From NCBI GenBank assembly GCA_003008705.1, contig PDUO01000005.1, positions 65,997 through 129,996 on the forward strand: DNA of 64,000 bases. The letters run 5' to 3'. Below are positions 55,630 through 64,000 of this stretch, one piece after another; positions within the stretch are counted from its first letter, which is position 1; every line of letters starts with the position of its first letter. A program made the translations under genes and the position numbers. The notes beneath the pieces are model-generated. The model saw only the letters and a program-made list of their open reading frames with translations. It was not told where the DNA came from and did not search any database. This DNA is from Pezicula radicicola. Taxonomy: Eukaryota; Ascomycota; Leotiomycetes; Helotiales; Dermateaceae.

Positions 55630-56654
55630 CTTTGCTTGGGGATTGAGGTTGTTGAAGGAGAGAACATGCCCTGTCAACAAAACAGGACAGTGTTCGTAGT
55701 TTAATAGGATTCAAGGGAGAATGTAAGGAATGTGGTTGGTATTGGTGACGTTGAGGTTGAGGTAGACATTGACCACGTGATTGGTACATAGCTCATACCT
55801 TACCTTACCTACTGTCCTATTTATGAAACCGGTGCACAGATTATGCAAACGGATAAGCTTTCCCCACACTTTGTCTTCTGGTGGTGTTTGACAGCTTGGT
55901 GGCTGGTGTCGTAAGCTGGACCGTAATACTGGACTATGATATAAGCGCCTATCTACTGTACCTATCTATTTTGTTGTACTGTATGTACAGTGTCTATTTT
56001 ATATCTGTTCGTAAAACACCTGCTGAAATTCCTCATCTTCCCCTCGTGTTCTCAGTACCGTACGCGTATCTCACCCCTTCTTCTCACCACAGGATCACGG
56101 TATCACCATATCACCATATCACCACCTACACTATTACCAACGGCGCATGACGCTACTCAGTCTGCCTGTACTACTCGAGTACCGCGCCGCAAAAGTCGAT
56201 TCTCCGAGCAATCAATCCACATCCAGACAGACACAGACACGACTCTCTCCCTCCCTCTCTCTCTCCCCGCCACTCTTCTTGTCTCGGGCGCCCCCTCACG
56301 ACTCACATCATCCCACGGTTACCTTATCCGGGTCACCAAGAGTCAATTGAGCCACTCTAGACGCTAAGAGGCTTGTGGATTATTGCCATTTCTCGCCATC
56401 TCGCACATCTCNNNNNNNNCCCCTTGAATCCCATCCTCTAGAGACACCTCCCCTCCACTACACACCTACACATTACTCTCTCCCTATTCCTCCCCTCCCC
56501 ACCGCGCCCCCCCGCGCCGCACCGCCGAGTGCCGCACTGTGACATTTACTTTGCGCGCGTGTGCTTCGCCTGCATATGCTGGCTCGTACATCTCGCATGC
56601 GCCCCGTCTTCCGTCGTAAAAATCACAGTGGGAAAAGGAAAAATAAAAATAAGA
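55630..56654. promoter_or_regulatory. Divergent promoter region with assembly gap
   Basis: Separates the sugar-transporter-like gene and SSN3. It contains a short ATATCACC tandem (about 56100-56125), a CT-rich tract (about 56244-56264), the 8-N gap at 56412-56419 and a pyrimidine-rich leader. No additional gene is supported. Confidence 0.45.
56412..56419. other. Assembly gap (8 N)
   Basis: Eight undetermined bases inside a pyrimidine-rich tract upstream of SSN3; true length may differ. Confidence 0.99.
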
Positions 56655-58345
56655 ATGATGAGCATGACTTCAAACCCGCCGTCATCCGGAGGCCCTTCCT
56701 CGGTTTCCGCTTCGAGACAACAAACACTAAAAAGGAGTGTCCAGCAAGCCTTTGAAGGTCAGCCCTCTACCTGTCTCCTACTGATTATAATAATCCCCTC
56801 TGCTGTCCTTCATTGCTTTCTTCATTCAATTCAATTTCAATTCTCATTCTATCTTTTTTGCTTGGTGGATTTTCTTCTTCTTCCTTTGTTTTGATTTGTT
56901 TTGATTTATGCTGCTTGCCACTATGCGTTCATAAAATGCATACTACCTAATCCGGGCGTGATCTGGCCTTGGCTGGCTCTGCATCTCAACATGTTTCCTT
57001 CGAGGCGTCCACCCTTCCGTGTGTATTCGTGGTGCTTCACCCATTCATCGTGCTAACATCATTCCAGATCCTACTGATCGGGGTACGGGCCACAATTCCG
57101 GATACCAGAGCAAGGTGAGGGTCATTGACCGCTACAAGGTCATCGGCTTCATCAGCAGTGGTACCTATGGTCGAGTCTACAAAGCCGTTGGCCGTCATGG
57201 CCAGCCTGGAGAATTCGCAATTAAAAAGTTCAAGCCAGGTAAGATGCTTTGTTAAAGGCCGTGACCATTCATTCCCCGAGCTGACCGTGAGGACAGATAA
57301 GGAAGGCGAGCAAATCCAGTACACCGGGATTTCTCAGTCAGCGGTTCGGGAAATGGCTCTGTGTTCGGAACTCAGCCACATGAATGTCATCAGATTGGTC
57401 GAGATTATTCTGGAGGATAAGTGTATCTTCATGGTCTTCGAGTATGCCGAGCATGATCTCCTCCAAATCATCCATCACCATACACAGCCGACGCGACACC
57501 CAATACCCCCAGCCACCGTCAAGAGCATCATGTTTCAATTGCTTAATGGTTGCCAGTATCTTCATGCCAATTGGGTCCTGCATCGTGATCTGAAGCCTGC
57601 CAATATCATGGTCACTTCAGCCGGCGAAGTTAAAATTGGAGATTTGGGACTTGCACGGCTTTTTAACAAGCCACTGCACTCCTTATTCAGCGGTGACAAA
57701 GTTGTTGTCACCATCTGGTACCGTGCACCTGAGCTGCTTCTCGGGTCTAGGCATTATACACCAGCAATTGATATGTGGGCAATAGGTTGTATATTTGCAG
57801 AGCTTTTATCACTACGGCCAATTTTCAAGGGCGAAGAAGCCAAGATGGACTCGAAGAAGACAGTGCCATTCCAGAGGAATCAAATGCAAAAAATTGTCGA
57901 GATCATGGGCCTACCATCAAAAAATACGTGGCCGAATCTAGTATCGATGCCAGAGTACGGCCAGTTATCAACACTATCAACATCAAGTCATAATAAAAGC
58001 GGTGGTGGCTCCAGCCTCGAAAAGTGGTATTGGTCGACCTTAAATTCACATTCAGGATCATCCTCTACATCGAATGCCTCGCTCGGAGCGGAAGGCTACA
58101 AATTACTCGCAGCGTTACTTGAGTACGATCCCGAGAAACGCCTCACAGCTCAAGCGGCATTACAACATCCATTTTTCAGCACCGGCGACAAGGTGTCAAG
58201 TAATTGCTTCGAGGGCGTGAAGGCAGAATATCCACATCGAAGGGTCAGTCAAGATGACAACGACATCAGAACGAGCAGTCTTCCTGGGACCAAGAGATCA
58301 GGCCTGCCTGACGATTCGAGGCCTGCGAAGAGAATGAAGGAATAA
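56655..58345 (+). CDS. SSN3: Cyclin-dependent kinase 8 (Mediator kinase Ssn3/Srb10)
   Basis: Serine/threonine kinase of the Mediator CDK8 module, pairing with cyclin C to regulate RNA polymerase II transcription. Exons 56655-56757, 57068-57238 and 57297-58345 (first intron 310 nt) give 440 residues. Seen: glycine loop GFISSGTYGRVYKA, catalytic Lys in EFAIKKFKP, cyclin-contact helix SAVRE (106-110), HRDLKPAN (187-194), DLG (207-209; CDK8 usually DMG), WYRAPELLLG, and the RHYTPAIDMWAIGCIFAELL segment. The C-terminal tail ends in a basic PAKRMK. The 58-nt second intron is in-phase noise if read through. Start chosen at the first Met of MMSMTSNPP. Confidence 0.95.
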
Positions 58346-60774
58346 GGCGGTGTTAGCCTCACATCGATATTTTAACTCCGCTCAGCCGTCGGGGATTTCA
58401 GCCATGGTACCATCGTCTTGCCAAGAATCGACGTGGAAATCGAGAGCCACCGCCTTGAGCGGAAATAAGTTCGCGAGTCACGATACTCTGCACCGCCACC
58501 GATTGTGGCTTGTCTCCAAGACTCCCAAGACTGCCCAAGACTGCCAAGATGCTATGGACCAAGTTTGGTGTGCAACGTCATCTGTCTCCAAACACACAAC
58601 TCTATTCTTATATCTTCTTAAATCACCTCATTCTCGCTGCTTCGAAATCAACATTCTTAAGTTAACAGACACTTCTTTGGACAACACTTCCACGCAACAA
58701 GGAACCCTCACGACGATAGAATATCGCACCACTTGTTGGGAACCCCTTGCGCCTCAACGCCAGCTCGCCCTCACAAACAAACATGCCTTTTCTCTGGACC
58801 AAGGGCTTCGGCGGCAGACGATTCGGAGGCAATATCACTGCCGATCGTCATGGAGTGCGACGACCTGTCTTCCGTGCACGGCTGTGTGGATTGAACTGTT
58901 TTCGTTGATTCATAAAATACCTCATTGTTAGTTACGATGTGAAGTCGAGAATAAAGACTGCCATTGACCGATGTGCAGGTATTGAGATTGAAAGTAGGAT
59001 TTTGGAGTATGGTTTTGGGATTGGGAGCGGGGCGTTTTGGGAGCCAGGTGGGGAGCGAAGTGGGGGAAAGGCATTGGGAATTTGGATCGTTATCATTCCT
59101 ATAGCTTCAATTAAGAGAGGGAATTGGAAAGAGTGGGCCAATCTGGAATTTAGAGGTGAAGCTCTAGTTTGAATTTAGAAACTTAAGATTTTGCTGGCCG
59201 TGTCTGTTGTGAGGGCATATCATTATCCAATCAATATACCAACAAATACCAAGAAGTTTATCCATTCTCAACTCTTTATATTCCTTTGTGTACTGGTGGT
59301 ACAAATCCATACGTAAGTTTCCCCTAGAGGCCTTCTTTGGGTAGACCAAAAGCAAGTGGACACTGTGTTTCTATAGATAGTGGCCGTAGTTAAATGAACA
59401 TAATGTACTCGACCGCAGCTCATCCGCCAGTCTTCTTTCATTTACAAGGCTAAACTCAATAAGGCCACTTCAAAAAGCCAACCACCAATAGAAACGAGGT
59501 ACCACGCGCCATCCATCTAGCACAGAAACACCGCACCTTCCACAGTCTAGAGATCAACATTACTAAAAATAAAAACGAGAAATAAGAATATAATATGTTA
59601 GAAATCTGTAGATAAGCTTTTATATAATATAAAAAACTTTAATTTAATTAAAGATTTTTATCTTGACTGGGGTGTACGGAATAAATGACACGGTATGAAT
59701 ATTTCTTTTCCGAGTTTTGTTATATATACGGCCGTGACCGTGAGCGGTCTGTCATATATGATATATCTGATCTCATCTCATCTCATCTCATCTTATACTA
59801 ATAGAAAACTATACTTACCTACTACCTATAATAGGTACTGTACACAACAAAACGTCAAGAATGAAGTCAACTGATCATCATATCTCACTCCTTACTCCTT
59901 CCCTAGAACCCCACCTGCCACCCCCGGGTGTGTCCGTCCTCTTACAAAATCACAGATATCACCTAATTTAACTTCCTTCCTTCCTACACCATACCACGCT
60001 TGAAAATACTACATGATCCTACCTATTTCCTTCTTACTATACTCCCTCCACGACACGACACGACACGTACATGATAGGGACTAGGGACCTAGGTATAAGT
60101 AGAAAGGTTTGATACTACTGTAGACTGCTGGACGAAGTAAAGGGAGGTATTAATCTACCCGATAGTGCACTAGGTTGTAAATATAATCAATACTTTACGG
60201 AAGTACTGTACAGTGACTAGAATAGCCCGGGGGGACTAACTTATTACCTGCTCAAGTCACATTTTCTTCCCAGGGAAGTGAAGTTATTGAACCATCAATC
60301 TATCAAACCATCATTAAACGTACGGGGCTACCTATTATTACAATGCCATCATAAGGTCCTTAAAGGTACTATTACAAAGTATCTACAGTAAAACACACAC
60401 CATACAAAATCTTCACACTACACCACAAGCATATCTCAATATCTCATCTCAATATCTCGACACAACAAGAATTGTAGAATTGGATTGGAGTGTGAGGCCC
60501 CAACTAGAGCACAAGCTACACTAACATCATGAAATCATGAAGGGGAGCTCAATCTCTATCTAGAAGTTCGAAATCGAAATCTCGGGTTGTGAAGGCAGTT
60601 TTTTGGTATCGCCGCCGTCTGAATAAAAGGACAAAATCGCTGCAAAACAAAAAACATTCATGATACGCACGCAAACAGAAATAGGAAATCGTCAGATATG
60701 CAGCACCCCTTTTTTTCGTGCTGAGGCGGCCGTGACATGAACAAGACAAATGACAAGACATGCTTTTGAAAGGT
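58346..60774. other. Gene-poor 2.4-kb stretch with microsatellites
   Basis: A 41-codon frame (58783-58908, MPFLWTKGFGGRRFGG..) is the only mildly gene-like item. Simple repeats include (CATCT)n at about 59774-59794, (CACGA)n at about 60052-60066 and ATATCTC repeats at 60430-60460. A/T-rich stretch at 59570-59680. The end contains the 3' flank of the Arf gene. Confidence 0.45.
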
Positions 60775-62131
<1,357 letters not shown>

Positions 62132-62821
62132 ATGTCGAAAAAGCCTCCCAAGGGCGAGTACATTGAAACTGTATGATCTATTCCTACTACTAATCATGCA
62201 TTTGCTGACAACAAACATCTAAAGGACACCGGCAACAAAGTCAGTCGCAAATGTCAAATCGTTGGCAGCACCAACATCATTCTAGGCGGAAAGACAATCA
62301 TCCAGGCCGAAGTCATTATCAGAGGTGATCTGTTGAGGACTATTGCCAGCAGCAGCTCGAGGAGTGGCTCGGGTGGGGGTCAGAGCAATGTAGCTGTCGC
62401 TATTGGCAGGTATTGCTTCTTCAGTACCGGGTGCGCATTGCGGCCCCCTGGAAAGCTATTCCAAGGGTTCGTCCGTCTATTACGCTTCCTCCTTGTTGCT
62501 GTAGCTAACCATTTAAATAGACAGTTCTCGCACTATCCTCTTAAAATTGGCGATCATGTTTATGTCGGCCCTGGATCGGTCGTTGAAGCCGCGCTCATTG
62601 GGAACCACGTTCACGTAGGGCAAGGGTGCGTAATTGGCAAGTTCGCGATCATCAAGGACTTTGTCAGAATATTGGATGGAACAGTTGTCCCACAAAACAT
62701 GGTCATTCCGAGTTTTAGTGTTGTTGGAGGACGGCCGGGGAGAGTCGTGGGCGAGGTACCGGAGGGAGGCCAGGAGGCGTTTGATTTGAGGGATATGTAT
62801 AGGGGAATTAGCAACTCATGA
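62132..62821 (+). CDS. Dynactin subunit 5 (p25)
   Basis: Pointed-end subunit of dynactin, the dynein co-factor for long-range microtubule transport of nuclei and endosomes in hyphae. Exons 62132-62170, 62225-62466 and 62521-62821 give 193 residues. The sequence is a left-handed beta-helix of hexapeptide repeats: NIILGGKTIIQAEVIIRGDL, VAIGRYCFFSTGCALRPP, YPLKIGDHVYVGPGSVVEAALIGNHVHVGQG and IGKFAIIKDFVRILDGTVVPQNMVIPSFSVVGGRPG. This matches DCTN5 closely (family length about 180-190). Intact. Divergent from the Arf6-like gene. Confidence 0.94.
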
Positions 62822-63578
62822 GGGAATACGCTGGCAGGAAGGGGATGAAGAACGTATTGGGCCTTCATTTGGAAAGGCTGGCCAACATGGGTGGGGATTT
62901 CTCGCCCTCGATGGGCCCATGTTACGGAAGATAATGGGGAAACATGAATGATGATTGATACCCAATTCACTTACAGAAGTTAAACTCACTACAAGACCAA
63001 GTAAACCACTGCTGAATACTAGATGAGTGCCGAATTCCTGCCAACACTAGAACTGTTTAGGAAAGAGTATGAAAAATTGCGTTGGAGAATGACCTTCATG
63101 ACTTGGACGGCTAGGAAAGGCCAATATGCTCTCTGAATCTTATCTGCTCACCACGTCTCATCATGCCCTCAGCAAAGTACCATTCCATATCAACAAATCA
63201 TTTAACCGAGTTCAAATTCAAACAGTCAGTTCTTCTAATATCAAGCATCAAAGTCATGTCTGAATCAAATCCGCCTAGCAATAATATTTCAACCCATTAT
63301 TCATTCTAGAGCCGTGGATCCGGCAACTTTTTTCAACACGCTGCGTTTTACTCTTGGCACCGTAGACTGCCATCAGGAATATGCACTGAATCCAGCAAAA
63401 CCTCGGATATGCGATCGGCTTAGGATACATATCTTGTATCCTCAAACCTAGAAGTCATGCAGAAAGATCTACGCCAAAGTATAATATGAGGGGTATACCA
63501 TGCCAAAATTCTGTGACCCGAACAATCCCATGCCCGGAACGCCTTATAGATTAATGCCCGTTGCCTTTCTACTTTTTT
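62822..63578. other. Intergenic (convergent 3' ends)
   Basis: 3' flanks of dynactin p25 and SGF29; nothing else seen. Confidence 0.4.
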
Positions 63579-64000
63579 CTACTTTTTTCCATCCTTTGTA
63601 ACTCGGTAGTCCAACACAAATCGGCGCTCCACCAATCGTTGCGTATCCGCCTCATCGTCTTCAAACAGTAGCTCGACCTTATCCCCTTTCATCGCCTTGA
63701 CTTCTGCTCTGTAAAAGCAAGAACTTCCCGGATAAAGCCCAAGCACTTCCCTACCCACCTCAAAATCTGGTAGCTGGGTACCAACACGAGGTACTGGAAC
63801 CATAGAGGATGCAGAGGATCGGTAGGTGAGAGAGACTTCTCCTTCCGAGGGATATGGGTCCTTGACGTCGTAGCGGCGTGATTTTCCTTCGCCAATGACC
63901 TTAGTGACAATGCCTTGGATCCAATCCGTAGCATCTTGTCCAGGCTGCTGTTTCGGCTTGAAAGCGACCTCATCATTGACTGCAAATGTGATCTTGGTCT
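63579..64000 (-). CDS. SGF29: SAGA-associated factor 29 (Sgf29), C-terminal part, runs off window end
   Basis: About 140 C-terminal codons, open at base 64000 and ending at a TAG (63579-63581). The tandem-Tudor (SGF29 C-terminal) domain is clear: DEVAFKPKQ..DWIQGIVTKVIGEGKSRRYDVKDPYP, SSASSMVPVPRVGTQLPDF, VLGLYPGSSCFYRAEVKAM and LLFEDDEADTQRLVERRFVLD. In the SAGA histone acetyltransferase complex this domain reads H3K4me2/3. The N-terminal coiled-coil half lies outside the window. Confidence 0.93.
   Translation of the reverse strand, partial: TKITFAVNDEVAFKPKQQPGQDATDWIQGIVTKVIGEGKSRRYDVKDPYPSEGEVSLTYRSSASSMVPVPRVGTQLPDFEVGREVLGLYPGSSCFYRAEVKAMKGDKVELLFEDDEADTQRLVERRFVLDYRVTKDGKK

Noticed and set aside
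55990..56367. 125-codon frame in the SSN3 promoter region
   Set aside because: Simple-sequence Ser/Thr/His composition from ATATCACC and CT repeats; no domain.
57125..57296. Alternative N-terminus of the kinase reading through an intron
   Set aside because: The residues do not match CDK8; splicing at 57238/57297 restores the glycine loop to DKEGEQ continuity.
58350..58931. 193-codon plus-strand frame after SSN3
   Set aside because: Low-complexity composition with no domain, and it follows directly on the SSN3 stop; most likely 3' UTR and intergenic DNA.

Overview
The window looks like nuclear DNA of a filamentous ascomycete (Pezizomycotina), most likely a leotiomycete-type fungus. Genes carry many short introns (about 45-110 nt) with GT-AG ends and CTAAY-type branch points. 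Zn2Cys6 transcription factors, fungal MFS transporters and flavin monooxygenases are present, together with fungal orthologues such as Arp2, CDK8/Ssn3, an Arf6-like GTPase, dynactin p25 and Sgf29. Several stretches are extremely A/T-rich and stop-filled, as expected from repeat-induced point mutation (RIP). The lineage is inferred from overall character, not from a search. No tRNA, rRNA or CRISPR array was recognised. A run of 8 Ns at 56412-56419 marks an assembly gap.

From about 1 to 45 kb the window is accessory and partly decaying. It holds two divergent paralogous FAD monooxygenases (the first truncated by the window edge), relics of an SDR and an LRR/F-box-like gene, a Zn2Cys6 regulator with a disturbed C-terminus, a divergent SDR / alpha-beta hydrolase pair sharing a promoter with three GCGGCCGC sites, an intact 8-exon Zn2Cys6 regulator, and abutting relics of an MFS and a CorA-like transporter. 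A second 8-exon Zn2Cys6 gene follows, whose first intron carries a 4164-bp hAT-type transposon with 8-bp target duplications. Next come a Baeyer-Villiger monooxygenase, a YjlB-like cupin, a broken GABA-permease-type gene, a Dabb-GFA fusion protein, two divergent ACS-family MFS transporters (5 versus 14 exons), and a phosphatidylserine-decarboxylase-like enzyme of the type that includes fungal tryptophan decarboxylases.

From about 46 kb to the end the content is mostly conserved core genes: an F-box protein, a small acidic zinc-knuckle-like protein, complex I subunit NDUFB7, a Dcg1/hydantoin-racemase homologue, Arp2, a sugar-transporter-like MFS protein, CDK8 (Ssn3), Arf6-like GTPase, dynactin p25 and, truncated by the window end, Sgf29.

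The accessory half has the parts of an oxidative catabolic or secondary-metabolite locus: ketone to ester (BVMO), ester hydrolysis (hydrolase), alcohol/ketone interconversion (SDR), ring hydroxylation (FAD monooxygenase), uptake or export (MFS, permease) and local Zn2Cys6 regulators. That these act in one pathway is inference. Exon coordinates were worked out by hand from splice signals, reading phase and family resemblance.
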